Origin: SB21 sp964535295
GTDB taxonomy: Bacteria > CLD3 > SB21
DNA length: 8,984 nucleotides
NCBI GenBank assembly: GCA_964535295.1
Contig: CAZHUW010000140.1
Location: 1-8,984, forward strand
Direction of reading: 5' to 3'
Shown here: one piece after another, positions 1-6,848 of the stretch
Layout: each line of letters opens with the position of its first letter
How positions within the stretch are numbered: the first letter of the stretch is position 1
Notes under the pieces: model-generated
Databases searched by the model: none
Told to the model about the DNA's origin: nothing
What the model saw: only the letters and a program-made list of their open reading frames with translations
Made by a program: the position numbers and the translations under genes

Positions 1-293
1 ACAACCGCCCTATTCAGCCGGTTACATAAAGCAACGACCTTCTCATGGGACCGTTTTTGGACAAGCATCGTTGAGGTGAAGACCAAGTCGGCTGAAAGAA
101 TATCTTTTTCGGTAAGTCTGGACACATTCATATCTACCAATTTAACATCAAAATCTTTTGGCAACATGGCTGCAACGGTAAGCAGTCCAATCGGAGGGAT
201 ACTAGCTTTTTTTCCGATAAAGGGAAGCGTGTAACGAAAACTCCAGTAAGTCACCGGCATTTCAGGGTATACCAGTAATACTATAGTTGACAT
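1..293 (-). CDS. B12-binding radical SAM protein, N-terminal fragment
   Basis: Partial gene: the first 97 residues are visible and the rest lies beyond base 1. The start reads MSTIVLLVYPEMP, followed by FIGKKASIPPIGLLTVAAML and VKLVDMNVSRL. This matches the cobalamin-binding Rossmann domain that precedes the radical SAM domain in the DUF4070-type family as I remember it: a hydrophobic beta strand at residues 3-9, a PPIGLLTVAA helix at about 38-47, and an acidic VDMNV strand. The CxxxCxxC iron-sulfur cluster motif would lie outside the window, so the radical SAM assignment rests on the N-terminal domain only. Such proteins carry out radical chemistry (often methylation or rearrangement) with S-adenosylmethionine, a 4Fe-4S cluster and B12; the substrate cannot be told. 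The ATG at 291-293 has an AAAGGA Shine-Dalgarno six bases upstream, which supports this start. It lies downstream of the PlsC gene after a 266-base gap and probably has its own promoter. Confidence 0.85.
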   Translation of the reverse strand, partial: MSTIVLLVYPEMPVTYWSFRYTLPFIGKKASIPPIGLLTVAAMLPKDFDVKLVDMNVSRLTEKDILSADLVFTSTMLVQKRSHEKVVALCNRLNRAV

Positions 294-559
294 TTCCAAT
301 CCTTTCACCTTTTAAATACAAAGTTCAGGCTACGGATAAAACTTAAGCTTCACGCATATTTTTTTGAGTAAGGGTTGAGGTGTTTTTTCGGTATGACGAG
401 AAGGAGAATTGGAAATCGGCAGTCTATCTTAGAAAAACCGTAAGTTCTGGTTTGTTTGGATCATCTATACCGACCTTTTCTTAAATATGGTACTAAATAC
501 ATGACAAAAAAGCAAGCAAGTCACTTTATTTATTTCTATGGTTTTGGCAGGAAACATGA
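294..559. other. gap without a supported gene
   Basis: This 266-base stretch separates two minus-strand genes and presumably holds the 3' end of the acyltransferase operon and the promoter of the radical SAM gene. I found no convincing promoter boxes. The only hairpin I could draw on the minus strand is AAACC (449-453) with GGTTT (435-439) around a nine-base loop, followed by a few T residues. It is weak, and I do not call it a terminator. A plus-strand reading frame beginning at 456 runs into the acyltransferase gene and looks non-coding. Confidence 0.5.
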
Positions 560-1342
560 TCAAGAGATTTCACAGCCATATTTTTCCTTAAGCGGTTTAT
601 TAATGATCTCTTTTATTCGTCTTGACAAGTCCTCTGCATCATTTTTCCCCAACCCTTCCGTTCGAACCGGCGGATGAATCACGACCTCCGACAGACCGGG
701 GGCAGCCATCGCGGTCCATTTACCGTTCCTTTGCAGGCGTAGCCAGTTATTAACAAATGTAACCGGGAGGATGGGAATTTGTTTTCTGATCGCAATCGAA
801 AAGGCGCCTTGCTTGAATTCACCCATAAGCGGTGCAGAACGGGAAATGGTTCCTTCCGGGTAGATCGCAAGCGGTCGGCCGGCATCGATCTCTTTCAACA
901 TTCTCTTCATTGCTTCAAGCGAACCCGTGATACTATCACGGTCCACGGTGATATTCATACCGGAAGTAAAAAAGATCCTGAACAGAGGCCAGGATTCAAC
1001 TTCCCTTTTGGCAACAAAAATGAAATAATCTCTGAAAACCCAATACGTGACAGGAATGTCCATGTACGATGTGTGGTTGGCGCAAATAATGTAAGATCCG
1101 TTCTTGATCATGTGTTCCCGCCCATAAACTTTAACGGGCGCTAAACTGAAAGACTGCCAAGCCATGGCAAAACATCGCATCATTACAAATGCGGTAGGGA
1201 ATCTTTTAGGGTTGTGTAAAAAGTAGTAAAAAGCAGGATAAGACAATAACAGCGCTACTCCGACAAAGAAGAAATACCAACCTTTATATAAGATCCGGAA
1301 AGGAACCAATAAATAATCCATGATAATTGATAATCCCGTCAA
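560..1342 (-). CDS. 1-acyl-sn-glycerol-3-phosphate acyltransferase (PlsC family)
   Basis: A 260-residue membrane-bound acyltransferase that would transfer a fatty acyl chain to position 2 of lysophosphatidic acid, or to a related acceptor, at the inner face of the cytoplasmic membrane. The glycerolipid acyltransferase motifs are in order: the catalytic NHTSYMD (H90, D95; HX4D), GMNITVDRDS (128-137), YPEGTISRSA (161-170, with the EGT acceptor-binding motif) and ILPVTF (191-196). One hydrophobic helix spans about residues 21-42. The length is normal for PlsC. The start is uncertain. The TTG at 1340-1342 overlaps the stop of the upstream gene as TTGA, which suggests coupled translation, while the ATG at 1319-1321 would give 253 residues and loses nothing recognisable; neither has an ideally spaced Shine-Dalgarno. 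It is the last gene of the minus-strand cluster reaching back to 3021. The family is confident; the exact acceptor could also be an ornithine lipid or another lysolipid. Confidence 0.9.
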   Translation of the reverse strand: MTGLSIIMDYLLVPFRILYKGWYFFFVGVALLLSYPAFYYFLHNPKRFPTAFVMMRCFAMAWQSFSLAPVKVYGREHMIKNGSYIICANHTSYMDIPVTYWVFRDYFIFVAKREVESWPLFRIFFTSGMNITVDRDSITGSLEAMKRMLKEIDAGRPLAIYPEGTISRSAPLMGEFKQGAFSIAIRKQIPILPVTFVNNWLRLQRNGKWTAMAAPGLSEVVIHPPVRTEGLGKNDAEDLSRRIKEIINKPLKEKYGCEIS

Positions 1343-2046
1343 TGTCCAAGTTGAATCTCCGCACCGCCGGTTATTTGTAATTTCTGATATACAATATCTT
1401 TATTTCCGGAAATGCGAATCGCGTAAAGTGCTTGCGCAACGAATTTAAAAACTTTCGGTCCGAATTTAAGCGTCAATGCCGGTTCAGCGAAATAAGCATT
1501 TGGCGAAGCATGCGATACCGAAAACTCGCTCTTAAATTTATAATATTTTATTTTAACGACGCGGCATGAAAACGACGGGCCGCTATGTCCTCCGGGAACA
1601 CCGATAGAGGCTTGAACAAAATAACGATCAAAATAACCGGTAGTTCTCGAATCCGTAGTCACAATTGATTCCATAAAATCGCTTTTAGAGCGCGTCCGGC
1701 CTCTTCCGTACCCAAAAAACAATTCGCCGTTGGTCATCTTCTGCTGGTCCAACGAGGTAAAAAAACCGACACCGCCTTCTAAAATAATTTGTTCACTCTG
1801 GCCCAGTTCCGGAGCAAAAAGAAACTCCGTCCGGCTCTTTGATCCGTTGACCATAAGTCCGACATGATCCATTGGTGAATACGCACCTTGAATGTCCCAG
1901 CCGGTAAAATTCCTCATGTACGCTGCCCCGTGAAATTCATTTTTTTTGGAAAGCAGTGGCGCGTTGACGGCCGTGGGCATATAAACCGGGGCACAGGACT
2001 TGATTAGCAAAGCAAAAAGAAAAAGGATGCAGGATGATCGGATCAT
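1339..2046 (-). CDS. predicted outer-membrane lipoprotein of unknown function
   Basis: A 235-residue exported protein. The N-terminus MIRSSCILFLFALLIKSC is a lipoprotein signal peptide, with C18 as the probable lipidated cysteine (Lys at -2 is unusual; Ser at -1 fits). The mature start CAPVYMPTAVNAPLLSKKNE resembles a conserved but uncharacterised Bacteroidota lipoprotein type I recall (SCAPxYxPNxxNxPL, then GxDxQxAY); here the second part is GWDIQGAY at about 49-56. The rest alternates short polar and aromatic strands (GELFFGYGRG, YFVQASIGVP, PALTLKFGP, KLQITGGAEIQLGH), as in a small beta-barrel or beta-sandwich. The ATG has GGAG five bases upstream. It starts 21 bases after the stop of the 2068 gene and its stop overlaps the acyltransferase start, so it is probably co-transcribed with both. 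No function can be assigned. Confidence 0.75.
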   Translation of the reverse strand: MIRSSCILFLFALLIKSCAPVYMPTAVNAPLLSKKNEFHGAAYMRNFTGWDIQGAYSPMDHVGLMVNGSKSRTEFLFAPELGQSEQIILEGGVGFFTSLDQQKMTNGELFFGYGRGRTRSKSDFMESIVTTDSRTTGYFDRYFVQASIGVPGGHSGPSFSCRVVKIKYYKFKSEFSVSHASPNAYFAEPALTLKFGPKVFKFVAQALYAIRISGNKDIVYQKLQITGGAEIQLGH

Positions 2047-2067
2047 ATTTTCTCCAATAAAATTTGG

Positions 2068-2436
2068 CTAATAAGTTCTTCTGCCGGTGAGGTGTGCCCA
2101 GAATCTCGAAGTTGTATAAACCTGCGGTCTTTTGTCGATCATCAGACCATTCTTTCCCAATTCTGACAGTATGGCTGAACAAAACCCAGGTTTGCCATAA
2201 ATGGTAATGGTTTCCCCTTGTCCACAGTCAAATTTGTATTTTCCATCAAAAAGAGAGACCGGATGCTCTTCCGAGGATTTCCATTCCACGATTACCCGCT
2301 CCTCCGCTTGAAAAAAATCCGCGATCCGCGATCTTACCGGTAGGAGCACTTTGACCTCGGAGTTTGTGATCGTCAGGGGCATGATATTAAGCATTTTTTC
2401 TTTGGCGAATGTAAGCATACCGAATGTAAAAAACAA
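2068..2436 (-). CDS. small exported protein of unknown function, start uncertain
   Basis: With the TTG at 2434-2436 as start the product has 122 residues, but this truncates a signal peptide. The same frame stays open upstream to 2472 and there encodes RKKKIAIRYLYS, which joins LFFTFGMLTFA to give a complete basic n-region, hydrophobic core and an Ala at a likely cleavage point before KEKM. No ATG, GTG or TTG lies in that extension, although GAAGGA is present at 2469-2474 about eight bases before the ATC codon at 2458-2460. The mature part has no family I recognise. It holds two cysteines (in KFDCGQGE and PGFCSA) that could form a disulfide outside the cytoplasm, and ends SRFWAHLTGRRTY. It lies between two lipoprotein genes (stop of the upstream gene at 2512, start of the next at 2046), which fits a shared operon and an envelope location. 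It is a real gene judging by frame length, signal peptide and packing, but of unknown role. Confidence 0.6.
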   Translation of the reverse strand: MFFTFGMLTFAKEKMLNIMPLTITNSEVKVLLPVRSRIADFFQAEERVIVEWKSSEEHPVSLFDGKYKFDCGQGETITIYGKPGFCSAILSELGKNGLMIDKRPQVYTTSRFWAHLTGRRTY

Positions 2437-2468
2437 TGAATAGAGATAACGGATGGCGATTTTCTTCT

Positions 2469-2474
2469 TCCTTC
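2469..2474 (-). promoter_or_regulatory. Shine-Dalgarno GAAGGA without a standard start codon
   Basis: On the minus strand GAAGGA is followed by AGAAGAAA and then ATC GCC ATC CGT, the start of a well-formed signal peptide in the frame of the 2068 gene. The spacing of eight bases is normal, but the codon is ATC instead of ATG. A single C to G change at that codon would restore an ordinary start. Confidence 0.45.
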
Positions 2475-2511
2475 AACTACACTATGACCAAAAATTCAAC
2501 ATTTAGAAAGA

Positions 2512-3021
2512 TCAATATTTTAATCGGTACATAGGTTCTTCAGTCAGCGTCACCATATAGCCTATTTTGACGTCGCCTTTGACCAAAATACGAACGGGCG
2601 TAACATATCCTTCTTTGATTCGCACCGTTATGCGGGCATCAATGATACCGAATTGCGGAGAATGATACATAGTTTGATCCTGGTCTTTGACCGGGACCCA
2701 AACACGGAAAGTGTAGTTCTCAGGTCGTTTTGCGATACGACGGCCCTCTCTGCCCGTTCTGCTTGGATGGGAGACTGTTCTTCCTTCGTACGTCTCACCG
2801 TCATCCGTAATCATGTAAATGCTTGGACTATTAAAGATGTGGGTGTATTCCGGCGGCCAGGTAATATCACCTCGCGTAAAGTAGAATTCCACGTATCCAC
2901 GCTGGACGCCGTGAGCAATACTGTCCTTTACATAAGTTCCGGAACAGGAAGACGTAGTAAGCGCGATCAGCCCCGTGAAGAAAACTTGTTTCATAATAAA
3001 AATGAACGGATGTAAGCGCAT
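2512..3021 (-). CDS. predicted lipoprotein of unknown function
   Basis: A 169-residue exported protein. The signal peptide FIMKQVFFTGLIALTTSSC ends at a lipobox-like TTSSC with C26 as the likely lipidated cysteine. The mature part begins SGTYVKDSIAHG and continues with beta-rich segments: a YVEFYFTRGD strand, TFRVWVPV at about 104-111, and a C-terminal block GIIDARITVRIKEGYVTPV, which resembles a small beta-sandwich. I do not recognise the family. The ATG at 3019-3021 is the longest start. The ATG at 2992-2994 would give a more typical signal peptide (MKQVFFTGLIAL), but neither has a clear Shine-Dalgarno. It is the first gene of the exported-protein/PlsC cluster. The 85 bases between it and the upstream cyclase gene hold no promoter that I can defend, so read-through from the cyclase promoter is possible. 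Confidence 0.7.
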   Translation of the reverse strand: MRLHPFIFIMKQVFFTGLIALTTSSCSGTYVKDSIAHGVQRGYVEFYFTRGDITWPPEYTHIFNSPSIYMITDDGETYEGRTVSHPSRTGREGRRIAKRPENYTFRVWVPVKDQDQTMYHSPQFGIIDARITVRIKEGYVTPVRILVKGDVKIGYMVTLTEEPMYRLKY

Positions 3022-3106
3022 AAATTTGAGTTTCCAAATGTTTAATGTTGCAGATGAAGATGACTACGAAAAAGGTTAGAAAAAAGCAGAACGGAATAAG
3101 CCGCGG

Positions 3107-3910
3107 TTATTTTTTCCAGTGACTTTCACCAAAGGTTTTCGCAATATCGCCGTATTCGATCTTAAGGATCTCAGCGAGTTTCTTGATCATTTCCTTAATC
3201 GCCGGTTTTTCCGGTTTTGCAAGGCTGGGCGATAACCTGAAAAGGGGTTGAGCGGTTTCTACTCCTTTGAGATTATGTTCGAAAATGTAAGCAACCAGTA
3301 ATTTCTGATTCAGATCGTTCATTTGCCGAATAATTTTAGCCGACTCTTCTGAGTTTTTGGCATTTAACGTCTGTTGAATCAGATCCGAATAGTCTTCATT
3401 GCATAATAGTTTTACAAGCTTCTGGTTCATTTCTTGTCCGATGATAAGGTTCGTGCGCCCAAGAATCTTGGTGACCGATTCAATTCTTGCCGTCGTATTG
3501 ATCACCTGGCCGATATAGGTGATAACCTGGCGGTCAGATTCGACAACCTGCACGCCGCGCAGATAGCCACATTCCAACCCCATTCCAAATCCTAATTCAT
3601 AGCCGTTCTCCTTTTTAAATTGAGCAACGCGGGATCCCGTAATCTTTTCAAAAGCCAATGCAAACAAATAAGCGGAAACATAGTGATATTCACCAAAAAA
3701 ACATAAAAGAAAACCGTCTCCTGTAGACGTATAATAAGCCCTTTCTCTTCCCTCAACCATTTTCAGCAACTTAAGGGCGTCAACGGTTACCGTCTGAAGA
3801 AATGACAAAAAAGTATCAGGATCCTCTTTTTCGAATTTTTGGAGTGTGGGTGTGAAGTTTCTAAGATCGAACATTAAAGAGGAAGCTTCACGTTTGTCAA
3901 ATTTACTCAT
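3107..3910 (-). CDS. class III adenylate/guanylate cyclase domain protein
   Basis: A 267-residue soluble protein made almost entirely of a class III nucleotide cyclase catalytic domain, which converts ATP or GTP to the cyclic 3',5'-monophosphate with two metal ions. Visible motifs: SLMFDLRNFT with metal ligand D15; YTSTGDGFLLCFF with the second metal ligand D65; LGFGMGLECGYLRG (106-119), matching the usual GxxxGxxxxG strand; and YIGQVINTTARIES with the transition-state residues N138 and R142. The base-selecting Lys expected four residues before D65 is T61, and the Asp expected seven before N138 is T131. Thr at the second site is known in class IIIb enzymes; Thr at the first is not standard, so the substrate is uncertain. 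There is no N-terminal sensor or membrane segment; about 75 C-terminal residues form a helical tail of unknown role. GAAGGA ends four bases before the ATG and a near-consensus promoter lies upstream at 3979-4007. Its neighbour 118 bases upstream is a sensor kinase. Confidence 0.85.
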   Translation of the reverse strand: MSKFDKREASSLMFDLRNFTPTLQKFEKEDPDTFLSFLQTVTVDALKLLKMVEGRERAYYTSTGDGFLLCFFGEYHYVSAYLFALAFEKITGSRVAQFKKENGYELGFGMGLECGYLRGVQVVESDRQVITYIGQVINTTARIESVTKILGRTNLIIGQEMNQKLVKLLCNEDYSDLIQQTLNAKNSEESAKIIRQMNDLNQKLLVAYIFEHNLKGVETAQPLFRLSPSLAKPEKPAIKEMIKKLAEILKIEYGDIAKTFGESHWKK

Positions 3911-3978
3911 ACCATCCTTCGCTTATGACCGCTTGATGCTTGCCTCATAAAACTCAGAAAAATCGTTGGAATCAGCAC

Positions 3979-4007
3979 AATGTAACGCACTGAATTTGAT
4001 TTGTCAA
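3979..4007 (-). promoter_or_regulatory. sigma70-type promoter of the cyclase gene
   Basis: On the minus strand, TTGACA (4002-4007, perfect -35) is followed by a 17-base spacer and TACATT (3979-3984, four of six -10 positions). Transcription would start near 3972, about 62 bases before the cyclase ATG. It would allow expression independent of the upstream kinase gene and may also drive the lipoprotein/PlsC cluster. Confidence 0.6.
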
Positions 4008-4028
4008 TGAGATTTATTGGTAATGTTA

Positions 4029-5519
4029 CTAATTTACCGGAATCTCAACAAAAAAATCAGAACCGTTTCCGGGCTCCGACTTAAAATAGAGGCCACCTTG
4101 ATGTTGTTGCATAATTCCATATGCAAGCGATAGACCTAACCCTCTTCCTGCTCCAACATCTTTGGAAGTAAAAAAAGGATCAAATATTTTAGATTGAATG
4201 TCGGAAGGTATTCCTTTACCGTTATCGCAGACTTGAATTTGAATCACTTTTTTACCGGACATGCCTGAATCTGACTTATGACTATCCGTTACTTCCGTTC
4301 TAACGGTAATAAGGGCATTATTGTCTTTGTCTTTAACAGCGTCAACCGCATTTTCTATCAAGGCGAAAAAAACCTGGTTAAGTTGTCCGGGGTAGCATTC
4401 AACTTTCGGCAAGTCGGAATACTTGCGTTCAATTCTTATGTTATGGTTCTGGCGCATGAAAAGGTCAATCGTAGCGTCAAGCCCCTCATGAATGTTCGCC
4501 ATTTTTTTTTCCGCTTCATCTAACCTTGAAAAACTCTTTAATTTATTTACGATCTCACCGATACGGTTTGTTCCGTGCTCACACGATCGAACGATTTTGT
4601 CAAGGTCGGACAGGATAAAATCATACTGAATTTGCTGTTTGAATACATGAATTCGCTGAAGCGCTTCATTTCCAGAATCCGGATAACTATCATAGAGTCT
4701 AATTAGTTCTTTGAGGTCTTTAAGATAACCGTCAATATTTTCAAGGTTGCCAGAAATGAATCCAAGTGGATTATTGATCTCGTGTGCGATGCCGGCCGTC
4801 ATTTTTCCCAGCGATGCAAGTTTTTCTGACTGGATTAACTGAAGTTCCGTTTCCTTCAATTGTTTCAAGGCCGCTTCCAATTCGTTTTTCTTTTTTTCAA
4901 TGCTGAATTGATTATAAAAATCTTTCCTTCGGAGGTTTACATTGATATAAGACGCGGCTAATCCGACCGCCGATGCCATGAACATGACCACTTGTCGGTA
5001 CACAAAGTCATCTCTATTCACGTTATCTTGAATGAAAAATATTGCGAGATTAGAGACAAAGATCATCGCAAAGACATAAACATATTCCCAGAAACTAAAA
5101 TAAAAAAAAGCCAGGACATAAAGAATGATCAATATATATATCGGATACGTAGGAGAATCGTAACCGCCTAAACGAATAATGAAGAACGGAAAAGTTGCCG
5201 TCCAGGCGGTGAAAAGAATTAACGAGATATTTCGGATGTGATTTTGAAAAAAATCAAATCGAGCAAAAAAAATAAGAATGGACGCTAGGACAATGAGAAA
5301 AGAATTGTAATAAGGAAATCCAAGATCACCGATTATCCTGCCATAGGCTACAATAATCTGACTGAAAATCAAGAAGTAAAGGAATACAACCGAATTATGA
5401 ACATTCCTCTCATTCATCAGCACCAAATAACGTCGTGATGCATCCGGAGATTGTTCAAAAAAACGATCAATCTCAGCGCTATCAAATCCTGCTATTTTGT
5501 CGAAAAACTTGATGAGCAT
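4029..5519 (-). CDS. membrane-bound sensor histidine kinase
   Basis: A 496-residue two-component sensor kinase. After a cytoplasmic start of about 40 residues come six hydrophobic segments (about 44-62, 73-88, 97-116, 126-143, 146-164, 175-196) with very short loops, so the sensor is probably within the membrane and has no large periplasmic domain. A coiled-coil linker (about 203-232, rich in E, K, L, Q) leads to the dimerisation helix GKMTAGIAHEINNPLGF with phospho-acceptor H246. The ATPase domain has the N box (ALIENAVDAV, N390), G1 box (CDNGKGIP, 431-438), F box (FDPFFTSK, 447-453) and G2 box (GRGLGLS, 458-464). All catalytic boxes are intact. There is no receiver, HAMP or PAS domain. The ATG shares one base with the stop of the upstream DHS-like gene (TAATG), so the two are co-transcribed and probably coupled in translation. 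A partner regulator is not adjacent; the single-domain receiver at 8271-8678 is one candidate, by proximity only. Confidence 0.93.
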   Translation of the reverse strand: MLIKFFDKIAGFDSAEIDRFFEQSPDASRRYLVLMNERNVHNSVVFLYFLIFSQIIVAYGRIIGDLGFPYYNSFLIVLASILIFFARFDFFQNHIRNISLILFTAWTATFPFFIIRLGGYDSPTYPIYILIILYVLAFFYFSFWEYVYVFAMIFVSNLAIFFIQDNVNRDDFVYRQVVMFMASAVGLAASYINVNLRRKDFYNQFSIEKKKNELEAALKQLKETELQLIQSEKLASLGKMTAGIAHEINNPLGFISGNLENIDGYLKDLKELIRLYDSYPDSGNEALQRIHVFKQQIQYDFILSDLDKIVRSCEHGTNRIGEIVNKLKSFSRLDEAEKKMANIHEGLDATIDLFMRQNHNIRIERKYSDLPKVECYPGQLNQVFFALIENAVDAVKDKDNNALITVRTEVTDSHKSDSGMSGKKVIQIQVCDNGKGIPSDIQSKIFDPFFTSKDVGAGRGLGLSLAYGIMQQHQGGLYFKSEPGNGSDFFVEIPVN

Positions 5520-6688
5520 TATTTGAATCCGACTTTCAGATAGGCCTTTTGAAGATCTTCATAATTCCGTATCCGTCTGTCGTATAGCCTTTTGAGATTG
5601 CGCGGTTTATGTTTTGCAATTGCGTATGCCGCAAAGATCGGGACAAGAATGGTTGTGTCACCGTAACATACTACCGTACCCGGTAATTTATCAGGGTCCA
5701 CTTTCCCCCAACTTACTGCCTCAGCGGGTGTTGCGCCAGAAAGACCGCCAGTGTCTGGCCTTGCATCTGTAAATTGAATAAAGAAATCGTGTCCGGACTC
5801 TTCAATACCAAGGACCTCCTGTATCTGGGGCTCGGTCTGAAGGAGAAAATTCTTCGGTGAACCGCCGCCAAAAATAATGACGGCGCTTTTCCCGCCTTGC
5901 GCTTTCGCGTTCCAAACTATCGAAGCGGTCTCGTTGACGTCGAGATTTGTGTCAACCCGTAACTTATTTCCTCGCAAGGACATGGCGGCAACATTCATCC
6001 CAATTGAACTGTCTCCAGGCGACGACGTATAGATCGGAACACCGCATTGGTAGGCGGCAGAAAGAATGCTGACATTTTTTAGGCCTAAAGCTTTCTCTCG
6101 TCCAGATACATATTTGCCAATCCGGTGATGAAATTCTGCCGAACTCATATCCTTTTGAAATTCAGGTAATTGAATCAGTTTACGGTAAAATGCGTCTGTC
6201 GACAACAAAACCGAATAATCGAATAAGATATCGTAAATGCGGATAACCCCTACGTTCCGTAAAACCACGTCATCGAGAAAAGGCGAACCCCGGTGAAGGT
6301 CACACCCGATTGCAAAATGCGTGTCATGATACAATATTGCACCGGTCGAGATGATCCAATCAACAAATCCGTATTGTATCAGCGGTATAATCGAAGACAT
6401 TCCGAGACCGGCCGGACTCAAAGCGCCGGTCATGCTCAATCCCACAGTAACGTCTTTTTCCAAAACGTCTTTCACAAATAATTTACAGGATTCAGAGAGC
6501 CTTCCGCTGTTATATGCAAGGAATGTTCCTTCCACTAGGTCTACGACCGAGGTTGTGGGAGAGATAGATTTGGGCTGAATTCTTGCACCGGAGAGAAAAC
6601 GGCTTTTCTTACTTTTTTTATGTTGCGCTATAGTACGTTTTGATTTCTGGATCTTCTTCTCCTGTACTTTTTTCATCCGGTGCGGCAT
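5519..6688 (-). CDS. deoxyhypusine synthase-like family protein
   Basis: A 389-residue member of the deoxyhypusine/homospermidine synthase superfamily, NAD-dependent enzymes that move an aminobutyl group from spermidine. Bacteria lack the eukaryotic eIF5A substrate, so the reaction here is unknown; a polyamine acceptor is an inference. The C-terminal core carries VIIFGGGSPKNF (about 270-281), FTDARPDTGGLSGATPAEA, and EAVSWGK with E323, W327 and K329; by my recollection of the human enzyme, K329 is the lysine forming the covalent intermediate. The position of human H288 is Asn (N280), and that of D316 appears to be Leu. The first 30 residues form a lysine-rich, probably disordered tail. I chose the ATG at 6686-6688 because GGAG lies five bases upstream; an ATG at 6728-6730 would add 14 residues but has no Shine-Dalgarno and sits at the predicted transcription start. 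The gene leads a two-gene operon with the histidine kinase. Confidence 0.88.
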   Translation of the reverse strand: MPHRMKKVQEKKIQKSKRTIAQHKKSKKSRFLSGARIQPKSISPTTSVVDLVEGTFLAYNSGRLSESCKLFVKDVLEKDVTVGLSMTGALSPAGLGMSSIIPLIQYGFVDWIISTGAILYHDTHFAIGCDLHRGSPFLDDVVLRNVGVIRIYDILFDYSVLLSTDAFYRKLIQLPEFQKDMSSAEFHHRIGKYVSGREKALGLKNVSILSAAYQCGVPIYTSSPGDSSIGMNVAAMSLRGNKLRVDTNLDVNETASIVWNAKAQGGKSAVIIFGGGSPKNFLLQTEPQIQEVLGIEESGHDFFIQFTDARPDTGGLSGATPAEAVSWGKVDPDKLPGTVVCYGDTTILVPIFAAYAIAKHKPRNLKRLYDRRIRNYEDLQKAYLKVGFK

Positions 6689-6693
6689 TACTT

Positions 6694-6697
6694 CTCC
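6694..6697 (-). promoter_or_regulatory. Shine-Dalgarno deciding the DHS-like start
   Basis: Minus-strand GGAG, five bases before the ATG at 6686-6688 (GGAGAAGTAATG). The competing upstream ATG at 6728-6730 is preceded only by an AT-rich stretch with no purine-rich box. Confidence 0.65.
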
Positions 6698-6733
6698 AGG
6701 TATTATGTTTAAGATTGATAATTTTCCCATGTA

Positions 6734-6762
6734 AAATTAGAACTGTTTGCAAGTAAAGTCAA
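6734..6762 (-). promoter_or_regulatory. sigma70-type promoter of the DHS-like/kinase operon
   Basis: On the minus strand, TTGACT (6757-6762, five of six -35 positions), a 17-base spacer and TAATTT (6734-6739, three of six -10 positions). The expected start is near 6727, leaving a leader of about 39 bases before the ATG at 6688. The region is shared with the divergent TPR gene. Confidence 0.5.
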
Positions 6763-6792
6763 ATCTATTTTTGTCCTATGTAAAGAATCTTC

Positions 6793-6822
6793 TTGTTTAA
6801 TCGCATATAAAAGTGTTATCTT
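6793..6822 (+). promoter_or_regulatory. possible promoter of the TPR gene
   Basis: TTGTTT (6793-6798), an 18-base spacer and TATCTT (6817-6822, four of six positions), about 20 bases upstream of the GGGGG ribosome site before the ATG at 6849. The -35 match is poor. It is offered because the gene is divergent from its neighbour and must have its own promoter in this stretch. Confidence 0.3.
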
Positions 6823-6848
6823 TTATCGCTTAATTACGGGGGCATTTT

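Noticed and set aside
435..453. Weak hairpin AAACC/GGTTT followed by T residues, as terminator of the acyltransferase operon
   Set aside because: Five mostly A/T pairs with a nine-base loop are too weak to call a terminator.
456..677. Plus-strand open frame of 73 codons starting in the gap after the radical SAM gene
   Set aside because: Two thirds of it lies opposite the acyltransferase gene, there is no ribosome site, and the translation has no recognisable feature.
3097..3113. Near-symmetric AATAA-CCGCGG-TTATT at the cyclase stop, followed by a T run, as terminator
   Set aside because: The central CCGCGG cannot form a hairpin with a sterically possible loop, and an extra base breaks the symmetry.
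6293..6578. Plus-strand open frames opposite the DHS-like gene
   Set aside because: They are shadows of a clearly conserved minus-strand gene and have no ribosome sites.
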